A stretch of 64,000 bases of DNA from ZC4RG20 sp963782445. GTDB lineage: Bacteria > Pseudomonadota > Gammaproteobacteria > Steroidobacterales > Rariloculaceae. A program made the position numbers and the translations under genes. A model generated the notes under the pieces. That model saw nothing but the letters and a program-made list of their open reading frames with translations, ran no database searches and was not told the DNA's origin. Location of the stretch: positions 1,488,001 to 1,552,000 of the forward strand of contig CAWAJM010000001.1 of NCBI GenBank assembly GCA_963782445.1, read 5' to 3'. This document shows positions 8,736-17,709 of the stretch, piece after piece. Every line of letters starts with the position of its first letter. Within the stretch, counting starts at the first letter, position 1.

Positions 8736-10316
8736 CTAGTTGTCGGCCGATTGGCTCGCGCCCCTCCGCCGCCAGCCGTAGTAGGCGTCGAGTGCTTCGA
8801 GCTTTTTCATGTTCGGCGCGGTCCCCGCCCGCTGCGACTCGTTGCGGATGATCATGTATTCCGGATGCGCAGGATCGAAGGCGGGCCATGTCGGCAGACC
8901 CGGGCCGTTCGGATTGCCGTGGACCGCGAAGTTGACCCAGTAGCCGTGCATGAGCTTGGAGATCGCGCGGTCGGTATCGCTCCAGGCCGGACGGCCCGGG
9001 CGGTGATCCTCGTTGCCGAATACGAGCGCGACCTCCGAGCCATGGGGCGAGCCGTCGGGGTCGCGCGCGCTCGGCCGGTCGAAGTAATAGACGTAGGCCT
9101 TCCCGTGCCCATGCGAGGTCTGCAGCGAAGCCCAGGTGAAGGCGGGCCAGCCGGCCATGGTGTCGCGGCGAAGCTGCTTGGCGGCCAGCGTGGCTTCGGC
9201 CGACGTCGAGTGCGGATAGGCGGCGAGGATCGCATCCGCCGCCGGTCCGTAGTTCTTTCGCACGTCTTCTTCGAATGCCGCCGGCTCCATCGCGTGAACG
9301 CCGAAGGCGGCGGCCTCGTCGGAGGTGCTGCCGATCAGGATCGGCGTGTCGTTGAAGCGGCCGGCCTCGAACAGGGCGACCTCGTCGCCCGGCAGCACGT
9401 AGCCGTCGAGCGGCGGCCAGAAGCGGGGTGCGCCGCGGGCGTCGGCGGCCTGCTCGATGCGTTCGGCCGGGAGCGCGCGCGCCGCGGCGAGATCGTTCGC
9501 GCCGAGTGCCTCGAGAAACGTCCTGCCCTTGGCCGCGGCCGACGCGAGCGGGTCGAGGTTGCTGCCGGCAATGGGCTGCGAGGAGGGCGGCGCGAAGTTC
9601 GCGCCGCTCTCGGCGATGACGCCCTCGAAGAGGCCCTTGGCGAGCGGCGAGACGGCGAGCTCGCTCACGGCGAAGGCGCCGGCCGAATGGCCGAGCAGCG
9701 TCACCCGGTTCGGGTCGCCGCCGAAGCGGGCGACGTTGTCCCGCACCCAATCGAGGCCCGCGATCATGTCCAGCATGCCGTAGGCGCCCGAGCCGTGACC
9801 GCTTTCGCGGCTCAGCGCGGGGCTTGCGAGAAACCCGAAGGGTCCCACGCGATACGTCAGGCTGACGAACACGACGCCGCTTTTCGCGAAGTTCGCGCCG
9901 TCGTAGAGCGGAATGCTCGTCATGCCGCCCGAGAACCCTCCGCCGTAGATCCAGACGATGACCGGGCGCTTCTCGTCGGCGCTCGTCGCCGGCGTCCAGA
10001 CGTTCAGATACAGGCAATCCTCGCTGAGGGCACCGGTGTGGCCCATGCGCGCGGCCATCTTCGGCTCCTGCATGCACGCGGGGCCGAACGCGGTCGCCTG
10101 CCTGACGCCGTGCCACGGCTCGACGGGCTGGGGCGCTTGCCAGCGAAACTTTCCGAGCGGCGGCGCGGCGAACGGAATGCCCTTGAAGATGGACAGACCG
10201 TCCGCGACCGTGCCCGCCACCTCGCCGCCCGCGACCTTTGCGGTCAGAATCTGCGCGACCGCGGGTAGGCTCAGCGCGCACAGCGCGAGCGACGGTAGAA
10301 CCTTCCAGATCTTCAT
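8736..10316 (-). CDS. Type-B carboxylesterase (exported)
   Basis: 526 residues from ATG 10316, which has GGGGGAG six bases upstream. A signal peptide ends near LPAVAQ. The carboxylesterase type B signatures are clear: EDCLYLNVWTP, the oxyanion-hole YGGGFSGG, and the nucleophile serine in GHSAGAF following FGGDPNRVTL. A late HGSEVALVFGNE segment carries the catalytic histidine region. Such enzymes hydrolyse carboxyl esters, but specificity cannot be inferred. It is divergent from the cytochrome gene at 10498, sharing a ~180-base intergenic region. Confidence 0.92.
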   Translation of the reverse strand: MKIWKVLPSLALCALSLPAVAQILTAKVAGGEVAGTVADGLSIFKGIPFAAPPLGKFRWQAPQPVEPWHGVRQATAFGPACMQEPKMAARMGHTGALSEDCLYLNVWTPATSADEKRPVIVWIYGGGFSGGMTSIPLYDGANFAKSGVVFVSLTYRVGPFGFLASPALSRESGHGSGAYGMLDMIAGLDWVRDNVARFGGDPNRVTLLGHSAGAFAVSELAVSPLAKGLFEGVIAESGANFAPPSSQPIAGSNLDPLASAAAKGRTFLEALGANDLAAARALPAERIEQAADARGAPRFWPPLDGYVLPGDEVALFEAGRFNDTPILIGSTSDEAAAFGVHAMEPAAFEEDVRKNYGPAADAILAAYPHSTSAEATLAAKQLRRDTMAGWPAFTWASLQTSHGHGKAYVYYFDRPSARDPDGSPHGSEVALVFGNEDHRPGRPAWSDTDRAISKLMHGYWVNFAVHGNPNGPGLPTWPAFDPAHPEYMIIRNESQRAGTAPNMKKLEALDAYYGWRRRGASQSADN

Positions 10317-10497
10317 ATCGTCTCCCCCTCGGCCGGGATGCCCCATGGCTTCTCCCGGCGTCCACTATCTTGCCCGGCAAAGCGGTTCGGCGCCATACGG
10401 GTTCTTGCGCCCTTACCGCAGACGAGACGCTCGCGGCAAAGCCGGCTATATTACGGGTTGCCCGACCAAGCCGACCAACGACAGCAAGAACGCGAGG

Positions 10498-12115
10498 ATG
10501 CAGCGGCAGTTCCACGACGACGCCCGGGAGAGGGATCGCGGCACGCTCTCGAGGCGGCCGCGGCCGTGCCGGCGGTTTTGGCGTGCGGCCGTTCTCGCGC
10601 TCGGCCTCGCCGCGCTGCTCGATGCGGCGGGACGCGCGGACGGGCCGGCGCAGCCCTGGTGGCGCCCCGGCTCGGGCGCAACGCTTCCGGCGGCAGCGGA
10701 ATATCCCGACGCCCTCGGCCGTTTCGGGATCGTGAACGCGAGCGGGCCCGTGAAGACGGCCGGGCATCCGTTCTTCGAACCCCTGGGCGCCAACGGCCGC
10801 GCCTGCGTGACCTGTCACCAGCCGGCGGACGCCATGAGTCTTTCCGTGGCGACCATCCGTCGGCGGTGGGAGGAGACCGGCGGCCGCGACCCGCTGTTCG
10901 CGGCCATCGACGGCAGCAATTGCCCGAGCCTGCCGCAAGGCGAGCGCGCCTCGCGTTCGCTGCTGCTCGACCGCGGGCTGTTCCGCGTGTTCCTGCCCTG
11001 GCCCCCGCGCGGCGCCGATGGCAAGCCGATCACGCCAGAATTCGAAATCGAGGTCGTGCGCGACCCGACGGGCTGCAACACCGATCCGGTCTACGGCCTT
11101 CACAGCCAGCACCCGACGATCTCGGTCTATCGCCGTCCGCGTCCCGCCATGAATCTGCGTTACGTGACCTCGGCCCGGTTCGGCGTCTCGGCCATCGTCG
11201 GCAAGAGCGGGGAGCTCGCGCCCATCGATCCCGAGACCGGGAAACCGGCCAACATGAACATGATGGCGGACGCGCGCGACGTGACCCTCAGGGCGCAGGC
11301 GCAGTCGGCGGCGCGCACGCACCTGCAGCGCATCGAGCCGCTGACCGCGCCGCAGCTCGATGCGATCGAGGCGTTCGAACGCCAGCTCTACGGGGCGCAG
11401 ATCGAGTCCGACGGCGCAGGCCGGCTCGACGAGCCGAACGGGCCCCCGGCGCTCGGTCCGGTGGCTATGGAACACGGGCGCGACGGCGTGCTCGGCAACA
11501 ACACGACGAACTACGTCTTTCCGCTCGGCGACGTTCTGGAAGACACTGCCCGCCGGCGCCGACGCTGCACAGGCCAAGCGCAACGCTTTCCGCGAGTCGG
11601 TCGCGCGCGGCCACGACGTCTTCTTCTTTCGGACGTTCTGGATCAGCGATTCGATGTTCATCAACTCCGTCGGGCTCGGCAATCCGATCAAGCGCACGTG
11701 CTCGACGTGCCACGGCATGCACATGACGGGCATGGATACGGCGAACGGATGGATGGACCTCGGCACGACGAACCTCCCCTGGGCCAAGGAGGAGCCCGTG
11801 AGCCCGTGGGCCAAGAAGGCGCCCGAGATGCCTCTGTTCAAGCTCACGTGCCGCAAGGACCTGCCGCCGCATCCGTTCCTGGGCCGCGTGATCTATACGC
11901 AGGATCCGGGCCGCGCGCTGATCTCCGGCAAATGCGACGACATCGGCGCCATCGTCCTCGAGCAGTTCCGCGGCCTTGCGGCACGTCCGCCTTATTTTTC
12001 CAACGGCTCGGCCGCGAACCTGCGCGAGCTCGTGGATTTCTACGATCGGCGCTACAACATCCAGTTCACGGAGCAGGAAAAGCGCGACCTCGTGAATTTC
12101 CTGAGTGTGCTATGA
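10498..12115 (+). CDS. Diheme c-type cytochrome, interrupted by a +1 frameshift
   Basis: Two heme-binding CxxCH motifs are visible, CVTCHQ near residue 102 and CSTCHG in the C-terminal half, and an N-terminal hydrophobic segment suggests export. The gene reads in one frame to about 11536 and then continues in the +1 frame to the stop at 12113-12115. Removing one base at GACGTTC 11530-11536 restores GDVWKTLPAGADAA and a continuous protein of about 540 residues. It may be a sequencing error or a true mutation. The protein is loosely like diheme peroxidase-type cytochromes, but the enzyme class is not certain. The start at 10498 is tentative because GAGG directly abuts the ATG. Confidence 0.7.
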
Positions 12116-12945
12116 GGGGTCTGCGCGCGACCGCCGGGAGGCGAAGCAGGCCGTGGCCCTCACGCTGGGCCGCCGGCGCCGCCGTCGGCGCGCTGGCCGC
12201 GGTCGCGTTCTGCGCTGCGCACGCGGACGGCAAGCGCTTGAACTTCGTCGCCTGCCCGATCGTGCGCGACACCTCCACCGTGCCGTGCTGGCTCAGCGAA
12301 TACGATGGCCAGCTTTACTATCTCGGCATCCAGACCGACGTCAGCGCGGATTTCCATCCGCCTTACCTCGGCCACAAGGTTTTGGTTGAAGGTGTCGTGA
12401 GCAACGCGCCGCGAATCTGCGGCGGCATTGTGCTGAAACCGGTAAAGACCTCGGTGATGCCTGAGCTCGACGGTTCCTGCAACGCGCGCCTGCCCGCCGA
12501 GGACCGCTACAAGATCGACTTCAATCCGAGGCCGCCCGGACCGAGCGGAGGCCGGCTGGCCTTCCAAAACCCACCGCCGCGGCGGCCGCCAGCGCCCGCC
12601 GGACCGCCGTTCGAACCGCGTGAGTTCGACCTGACCTTCGATTTCGACCGCGGCGTGGCGTTCCGGCACCCAGCCGAGATCATGAGGATCGCCGCGTACG
12701 CGCGCGCGGCGAAGGCGCGCCGCGTCACCGTCTACGGCTCCCGCGGGGCTACGCTGCTGACGGACGGCCGCCTCGTCGCCGAAAGCGAGGCCATCGGACG
12801 GCGGCGCGCCCAGCAGATCGCTCGCCTGCTCGCGGGCCTCGGCGTGGAGGGCAAGATCGAAGTCTCCTGGTCGAGCGCGCCTGCGGCGGCCGACGGCAGC
12901 GACGATTGGAAGAGTCGCAGCGTGAAGGTCGTCGTCGAGCCGTAG
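12112..12945 (+). CDS. Exported protein with OmpA-like C-terminal domain
   Basis: 277 residues; the ATG overlaps the cytochrome stop by four bases (ATGA), so the two are translationally coupled. A long arginine-rich N-region and a hydrophobic stretch to AAHADGK form a signal sequence. The first domain (LNFVACPIVRDTSTVPCW and a CGG segment) holds several cysteines and no known motif. After a proline-rich linker, residues about 175-277 resemble an OmpA/MotB peptidoglycan-binding fold: FDFDRGVAF, VTVYGSRG, then ESEAIGRRRAQQIA and WKSRSVKVVVEP. Probably periplasmic and peptidoglycan-anchored, and a partner of the coupled cytochrome. Confidence 0.7.
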   Translation: MRGLRATAGRRSRPWPSRWAAGAAVGALAAVAFCAAHADGKRLNFVACPIVRDTSTVPCWLSEYDGQLYYLGIQTDVSADFHPPYLGHKVLVEGVVSNAPRICGGIVLKPVKTSVMPELDGSCNARLPAEDRYKIDFNPRPPGPSGGRLAFQNPPPRRPPAPAGPPFEPREFDLTFDFDRGVAFRHPAEIMRIAAYARAAKARRVTVYGSRGATLLTDGRLVAESEAIGRRRAQQIARLLAGLGVEGKIEVSWSSAPAAADGSDDWKSRSVKVVVEP

Positions 12946-13007
12946 CAGCTTCCGCCCGAGAACAGCGCGAACGCGAGCAGGAGCAGGCCGAACAAGGTTT
13001 ATCGGGG

Positions 13008-13298
13008 CCGTCGCCCAATGCCCAGGCAGGAGGCCGTCCCGAACTGCTTGGCCTGCAGCCGTTGCTCGGCCGAACGTTCCATCCGGACGACGAGGGGCCC
13101 GACGCGAGCCCAGTCGTGGTCGTGAGCCGACGTTTGTGGCTGCGCCGGTTCGGCGGCAATCCGCGCGCCGTGGGGTGATCGATCGTGCTCGACGGACTGA
13201 AGCGCACGATCATCGGCGTCGTGCCCGACGATTTCCAATGGCCGGATACAGCTGTCGTTTGGGTGCCCGCTTCGTTTACACGGGCTAATCACCGATGA
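13008..13298 (+). pseudogene. Remnant of a MacB/FtsX-type ABC transporter permease
   Basis: One frame gives a piece of the periplasmic core of MacB-like permeases: LGLQPLLGRTFHPDDEG, then VVVVSRRLWLRRFGG, an in-frame TGA at 13176-13178, then IVLDGLKRTIIGVVPDDF and VVWVPAS. In intact family members the stop position would read as Arg, so CGA to TGA is the likely change. Both flanking parts of the ~400-800-residue permease are missing. It is a decayed fragment with no start. Confidence 0.65.
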
Positions 13299-13358
13299 AG
13301 GTCGGGCGCGAGCTGGCGCGCGACTACGCCTTCCTACTTCAACGACGAGGAGAGACCA

Positions 13359-13706
13359 ATGGCAAGTGAAGGAACAGAGAGCACCCCGGCCGCCCCGCCG
13401 AGGATCATCGAGACCATCAAGCGCGAGCTTGAGGCCGCGAGAAAGGAATACGCGAGCCTCCGGGGCCGTCGGCGGGGACCTTGGGGATGCGACTGCGGAT
13501 GCTCCGGATGGACCTTGCGTATGCGGAGGGCCGGCGGGGGCTGGCTGCTTCGCGGTAGGCGCCTGCCCGGGGCCGGTCTCTATCGTTGCACCCTCAAGCT
13601 ACCCCGGAGACCCCCGCTCGAGGGGCGTCCGGCTGCGCAATCGGCCGCCCTTGGAACGCTTTCGCTGTCCTCCAAAACTGTCCCACGAATCGGCCCCGAT
13701 CTATAG
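13359..13706 (+). CDS. Doubtful small open frame
   Basis: The start is well formed (GAGGAGAG before the ATG) and the first 35 residues look coding (ESTPAAPPRIIETIKREL, EAARKEYASL). After that the translation becomes Arg/Gly-rich, and another frame looks more protein-like (GDATADAPDGPCVCGGP). It may be a small gene whose 3' part is frameshifted or replaced. No family recognised. Confidence 0.3.
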   Translation: MASEGTESTPAAPPRIIETIKRELEAARKEYASLRGRRRGPWGCDCGCSGWTLRMRRAGGGWLLRGRRLPGAGLYRCTLKLPRRPPLEGRPAAQSAALGTLSLSSKTVPRIGPDL

Positions 13707-13724
13707 TAACTTCTGGATTTATAA

Positions 13725-13964
13725 GGTAGCAGCGGTGCTGGTGCCGAGATCGGCCCTGGCACTGCCCAAATCTCCTACTACCGAGCGAATCCCGGCGGCA
13801 CGCCGTGTTCGGTATCCCTGTACCAACAGATGAATATAGCCTGCGGCGACCCCGTTATCCCTGATCCATACGTGTCGTACAAGCAGAACGAGCTCAAATG
13901 GGAAATCGGACTCCACAGCATTACAGTAACACGAGACGGAGTTTCTCAACCGGAAAGCTACTAA
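13725..13964 (+). pseudogene. C-terminal fragment of an unknown protein
   Basis: A 79-codon open frame with natural protein composition (AQISYYRANPGG, then LKWEIGLHSITVTRDG) but no start codon before ATG 13830. It ends 37 bases before the periplasmic protein gene at 14002. If only the ATG is used it encodes 44 residues. It reads like the 3' end of a larger secreted-type protein that lost its beginning. A 12-base match to the island attachment sequence lies inside it at 13737. Confidence 0.35.
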
Positions 13965-14001
13965 GGCGACTAGTTCCGTAAATTATTAGAGGCGACCGAT
14001 C

Positions 14002-14877
14002 ATGAATACGCGACGCCGCACGTGGCCTATTGTCGTGGCGACAACGGTATCCTTCGGCTTTTCCGTGAGCACGTTAGGTCAGACGAAGACCATACCTGTA
14101 TACGTCGATGATCCTCGTCCGGTAGAGGCCGCGATAAGTGCGCTGTTGCAACAATATGCGGTTACGATAACTTATGAGGATCCAAGCCTCGAGTATTCTG
14201 CAGATCTGCGTGACGCGACGGCCGAGAACGCGCCTGTCGCGCAACCCGGACAAGTCCGAGATGTCGTTCCTCGCGGCGGCGTCCTCCACGCTACCTACGA
14301 GTCGTCGGCACAGAGGAGTTCGACGCAAAACGTGGCGGATGCCCTACAGACCGTTGTTGACGCGAAGAATGCGCAGCCTTGGGGTGGCCATTTCGCCGTT
14401 TATCGGGATGGTGATAATTTCCATGTTGTGCCGGTAGAAGTCAGAGACAGGAACGGCGCATGGGTTGCGGAAGAGTCCGTCTTGGATACGAGAATAACGT
14501 TTTCGAGCGCCGGGGAGTCGGACGGCGATTCTTTGCTCGCGGGAGTTATAAAGGAAGTGAGCAAAGTAAGTGGTGAAAAGTTCTTTGCTGCAAGCGCTCC
14601 ACACGACGCGGCGCTCTTGTCCAGCTACCATGGAAGCGTTGACGCCAAAGACGAGCCCGCACGAGACGTACTTATGAGGCTGCTCCATTCGATCAACCCG
14701 GAATTCACGTGGTCGCTGTACTACCTTCCCCCATTTCACGCTTATGCGCTAGCCGCGTTCCGCCCCCGAAAGTCGAGACCAAGGGTCGGCGCCGAAGAGG
14801 CGCCGCCGGCCCAAGCGCCAGGGGCGAAGCCGCAGCCCGACTTTGTGTCACCCGGCAAATCGCCATCCCAAAGGTGA
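14002..14877 (+). CDS. Periplasmic protein of unknown function
   Basis: 291 residues with a signal peptide (ends near STLGQTK). The mature protein opens with IPVYVDDPRPVEAAISALLQ and VTITYEDPS, a pattern seen in uncharacterised exported proteins of soil bacteria, reminiscent of the short N-terminal domains of secretins and TonB receptors. Two similar halves may exist: the second has LLAGVIKEVSKVSGEKF and PARDVLMRLLHSINPEFTW. The C-terminus is a Pro/Ala-rich tail. AGAGGCG precedes the ATG. Codon use is less GC-biased than the flanking core genes, consistent with acquisition. Confidence 0.65.
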   Translation: MNTRRRTWPIVVATTVSFGFSVSTLGQTKTIPVYVDDPRPVEAAISALLQQYAVTITYEDPSLEYSADLRDATAENAPVAQPGQVRDVVPRGGVLHATYESSAQRSSTQNVADALQTVVDAKNAQPWGGHFAVYRDGDNFHVVPVEVRDRNGAWVAEESVLDTRITFSSAGESDGDSLLAGVIKEVSKVSGEKFFAASAPHDAALLSSYHGSVDAKDEPARDVLMRLLHSINPEFTWSLYYLPPFHAYALAAFRPRKSRPRVGAEEAPPAQAPGAKPQPDFVSPGKSPSQR

Positions 14878-15231
14878 TACAAAGAGTCCTCGATAGAGGT
14901 GGGGTAGTGGGGCATTTCGGAGCGAAGCTAGCGGTCTTCATTTTCGACGCCGATCTCAGACTTCGCCGGTCTGACCGAACGCTAGTGCGACGCGATCCAG
15001 TCGGGCAGCGTCTGCCCCGGTGTCTCCTCGGTTGCGGCGTCCGGCCGCACTACCTCTCGGAGGTTACGGCGCTGCGTGACCGCTTACCAGTGGAATCAGT
15101 GACGAGTAGCGCCAGGAACGGCTGACCGGGATGTCACGGAGTCAGTGGTGGGGATCACGCGGAAATCGCAGCTTGGCCGCGCAGATTGCGTTGCGGGCGA
15201 AGGTGCCAGTTGAGGCAACAAAGGGCGCCGT
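14878..15231. other. Intergenic region, nothing recognised
   Basis: About 350 bases between convergent genes (periplasmic protein and tyrosine integrase). A weak hairpin (CCTCGATAGAGG near 14887) lies just after the upstream stop. No gene, tRNA or att-like copy was found here. Confidence 0.5.
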
Positions 15232-16446
15232 TTACGTTCTTGTTGCCACTTGCGCTTTGAGGCTGTCGAGATGGTCGGCCCATGCCTGCATCATGCGCCG
15301 GCGCTCCGGTAGTCGTTCAGCGCGATTGTAAGCCGCCCGCACTTTGTTTCGTTCGGCATGCGCAAGCTGCGGTTCAATCAGGTCCGGCGCCCACCCGAGC
15401 TCATTAAGGAAGGTTGATGCAACGGAACGAAATCCGTGGGCGGTCATCTCATCTTTCGCGTACCCGAGGCGCCGCAAGGCAGCATTTAGAGTGTTCTCGC
15501 TCATGGGTCGCTTCGCACTGCGCAGCGAGGGGAATACGAGGTGCGAGTTGCGGGACAGCGTCTTGAGCGCTCGCAGCACTTCGACGGCCTGACGCGCGAG
15601 CGGCACGATGTGCTGCTCCCGCATCTTCATGCGCTGCGCCGGGACTCTCCACTCCGGCTCATCTCCGTCGAGGTCGAATTCGACCCACTCCGCCGCGCGG
15701 AGCTCGCCGGGGCGAACGAATACAATGGGCGCAAGCCTGAGCGCGCCGGCGACCGTCGGCTGTCCTTGGTACGCGTCGAGCGCGACGAGCAATTCACCGA
15801 CTTTCTTGGGCTCCGTGATCGCGGCATGATTCTGGGGTACGACGGCGGCGAGCGCACCTCGTAGATCTGCGGTCACGTCTCGCTCGGCTCTACCGGTGGC
15901 GATGGCGTACCGGAAGACACGTCCGCAGCGCTGCTTCGTTCGGTGCGCGGTCTCGTGGGTGCCGCGGCCTTCGATCTTTCGAAGAACCTTCAATACTTCA
16001 GTCGGCGTGATAGACGCTATGGGGTGCGAGCCGAGCCGCGGAAAGACGAATGTCTCCAACATCCAGAGCGCCTTTTCAACGGTTACCCGCGACAAGGGCG
16101 CTCGCGAGCCCTTTTTGGGCGGCTTCTGCATGTGGTCGAGACATTCGCGTGCGATGTCTTCGAGCGTGTTCAACCGGGCGAGCTTTTCCGCCTTCCGGTG
16201 AGCACTCGGGTCAACGCCGGCGGCGACGAGCTTTCGAGCTTCGTCCCGGCGATCGCGTGCGAGTTTCAAACCAACGTTGGGATGGACGCCAAGGGAGATC
16301 TGTTTTTCGCGGCCGGCAATGCGGTACTTCAAACGCCAATATCGCGACCCATCAGGATTGAGTAACAGATAAAGGCCACGCTCGTCGAACAACTTCCGTG
16401 GACGCTCGGGCGGCTTCACGTTGCGGATCGCCGTGTCGGTAAGCAC
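15232..16446 (-). CDS. P4-type tyrosine integrase
   Basis: 404 residues from GTG 16446, chosen because AGGAGG sits four bases upstream and the DUF4102 domain begins right after (LTDTAIRNVKPPERP). The N-terminal DUF4102 arm-binding domain has GLYLLLNPDGSRYW and KQISLGVHP. The catalytic domain contains RPGELRAAEW (first Arg), HGFR (His-x-x-Arg), LAHAE and the nucleophile tyrosine in AAYNR. P4-type integrases insert islands at tRNA 3' ends. Its start faces an att-like copy of the tRNA-Leu end at 16656, about 210 bases away, as expected for an island formerly next to the tRNA. All catalytic residues are present, so it may be active. Confidence 0.93.
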   Translation of the reverse strand: MLTDTAIRNVKPPERPRKLFDERGLYLLLNPDGSRYWRLKYRIAGREKQISLGVHPNVGLKLARDRRDEARKLVAAGVDPSAHRKAEKLARLNTLEDIARECLDHMQKPPKKGSRAPLSRVTVEKALWMLETFVFPRLGSHPIASITPTEVLKVLRKIEGRGTHETAHRTKQRCGRVFRYAIATGRAERDVTADLRGALAAVVPQNHAAITEPKKVGELLVALDAYQGQPTVAGALRLAPIVFVRPGELRAAEWVEFDLDGDEPEWRVPAQRMKMREQHIVPLARQAVEVLRALKTLSRNSHLVFPSLRSAKRPMSENTLNAALRRLGYAKDEMTAHGFRSVASTFLNELGWAPDLIEPQLAHAERNKVRAAYNRAERLPERRRMMQAWADHLDSLKAQVATRT

Positions 16447-16502
16447 TTCGCCTCCTGCCTTTTCGAGTCGCATCTCGCGCTGTCGGGGAGTGGGGGTAAC
16501 AC

Positions 16503-16738
16503 GGACTCCACATTGAGGAGTTGCCCCCAATTCTGCCCCCAAAAAAAAGCTGGGCTGTCCAGAGCCGTTGAGGGCGGCGGTTGGAGAGGAACTTTCGATT
16601 TTCCAGTCGGTTAGCGGGGTTGCTGGCCGTCCTGGGAGGTGCTTGGCGGGTCGCTTGGTGCCGAGGACGCGCTTCCCGACTTATACACGACACGGGTTCG
16701 CGTCCGGTAACAGGACTCCACATTCGCATGTTGCCCCC
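16503..16738 (+). repeat. Two direct repeats flanking the att-like site
   Basis: GGACTCCACATT then five variable bases then GTTGCCCCC occurs at 16503-16528 and again at 16713-16738, exactly 210 bases apart and in the same orientation. They sit on either side of the att-like core 16656-16667 and just upstream of the tyrosine integrase, so they may be arm-type integrase-binding sites. Part of the motif (CTCCAC, GTTGCCCCCA) also resembles the tRNA-Leu variable-arm region. Confidence 0.45.
16656..16667 (+). other. Candidate attL: copy of the tRNA-Leu 3' end
   Basis: TGGTGCCGAGGA is identical to the 3' terminus of the tRNA-Leu gene (27342-27353, same orientation), including the complement of its encoded CCA. 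It marks the left end of the serine-integrase element and the right end of the P4-integrase island. Only 12 bases match, which is short but typical of serine integrase cores. Confidence 0.6.
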
Positions 16739-16976
16739 GAAACTCAGGGCGCAGCTGGCCCGAGTTTCGGCCCCCGTCGTCTTCTCCTTGCCCACGGTGC
16801 TACCATGGAAGGCAAATCCTCGAAGCCGACCCGATATCAGGCATTCGAGGCTGCCGGGTTCCGACCCGGCAGAGGCGCGGCATGGCATGGGCCTTCGGGC
16901 AGGTAGCGGGGGTGGTTGAGCGCGATCGGGAACCGCCCTCGCTCATCTCCTATTGGCATCAATATGAGGCACTAAC

Positions 16977-17201
16977 ATGCATACGCTTACAACTTCTACT
17001 TTGATCAAACGCATCAACCGACGCCTCCGCCAAGACGGTGAGTCGCTGCACGTCACACGTGGTGGTCGCTCATGGTCTGACCTGGGCAACTATTACGTGC
17101 GAAATTTCGAACGCAACTTCATCGTTGCTCAACACGTCGATCCGGAAGAACTCGGGCGCGAGCTGGGCGTTCTGCGTGCCGACGAGAAAGTGAAAGACTA
17201 A
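16977..17201 (+). CDS. Small basic protein of mobile-element type
   Basis: 74 residues, GAGG eight bases before the ATG. Lysine/arginine-rich start (STLIKRINRRLRQDGESL) followed by HVTRGGRSWSDLGNYYVRNF, a pattern seen in uncharacterised phage and plasmid proteins. No domain assigned. A strong intrinsic terminator follows at once, so it is a single-gene transcript. First gene inside the serine-integrase element at its left end. Confidence 0.6.
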   Translation: MHTLTTSTLIKRINRRLRQDGESLHVTRGGRSWSDLGNYYVRNFERNFIVAQHVDPEELGRELGVLRADEKVKD

Positions 17202-17225
17202 GCTCCGCGAACTGTTCCTGCTGAT

Positions 17226-17251
17226 GAGGGCGCCGCTTGGCGCCCTCTTTT
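17226..17251 (+). terminator. Intrinsic terminator
   Basis: Perfect 9-bp stem GAGGGCGCC (17226-17234) with GGCGCCCTC (17239-17247), GCTT loop, followed by TTTT at 17248-17251. It lies 25 bases after the stop of the small gene at 16977. Confidence 0.9.
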
Positions 17252-17264
17252 CGACCAGCGCCGC

Positions 17265-17338
17265 GATTCGCGTCAGGACGCGGCCTTACAATCTCCGCCG
17301 TGGACAAACATACCGCAACCGCCGTCGCCTTCGTGCTC
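17265..17338 (+). repeat. Truncated copy of the start of the HTH-like gene
   Basis: About 74 bases closely match 17957-18029, the 5' part of the gene at 17955. The copy encodes the same opening (HTATAVAFVL) and then hits a TAA. It is a partial duplication or a remnant of a second gene of the same family. Confidence 0.7.
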
Positions 17339-17709
17339 ACTTAAGTCCGTCGCCGAGCATTGCGATATCGTTCCCCTACAGAGACGGCCGACACCTGCCT
17401 GCCAGGGTCGCGGCGTCGGCCTAACCACTCCAATCCTAAAGGGGAATATGCAGTGGCTGCCGCGACTATATCCAACTCTGTATTGCGCGATATAGTTCTG
17501 AATCCCGTAACAGTTGGATCAGACTGCCGCCGTCCCTAGTTCCGAAAGCCGACCGCGTGCCGGCTCTCTCTACGGTTTCCGGTTTCCTCACTCCGACCCA
17601 AGGCGGCACAAGGCATTCCCGGCTCATCTCCTGGTGCATTCGCCGATGTCGCTACCGGAAAGCCGTCCCTATACTCCGCACTCGGGGAGAGGAAGGGGAC
17701 GGAGCGACG
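17339..17709. other. Intergenic region with a long AT-rich inverted repeat
   Basis: No gene found. ACTATATC (17465-17472) and GATATAGT (17489-17496) form an 8-bp inverted repeat spaced by 16 bases, which could be an operator or hairpin. A GGAG at the right end is the SD of the next gene. Confidence 0.45.

Noticed and set aside
8728..11856. Open frame of over 1000 codons on the minus strand
   Set aside because: Its translation is Arg/Gly/Ala-rich without domains and lies antisense or out of frame to the carboxylesterase and cytochrome genes; it is a high-GC shadow.
9958..12945. Single 995-codon rightward protein
   Set aside because: It joins antisense sequence of the carboxylesterase, the cytochrome first frame and the OmpA-like gene; real starts at 10498 and 12112 and the frameshift at 11530 explain it better.
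13737..13748. Left end of the older island
   Set aside because: The match to the tRNA end is only 10-12 bases and lies in coding-like sequence, so it is kept as a hint, not as a feature.
16848..16874. tRNA-like hairpin with GGGTTCCGACCC
   Set aside because: It resembles a T-arm, but no acceptor or anticodon arm could be built around it; it may be a weak terminator.
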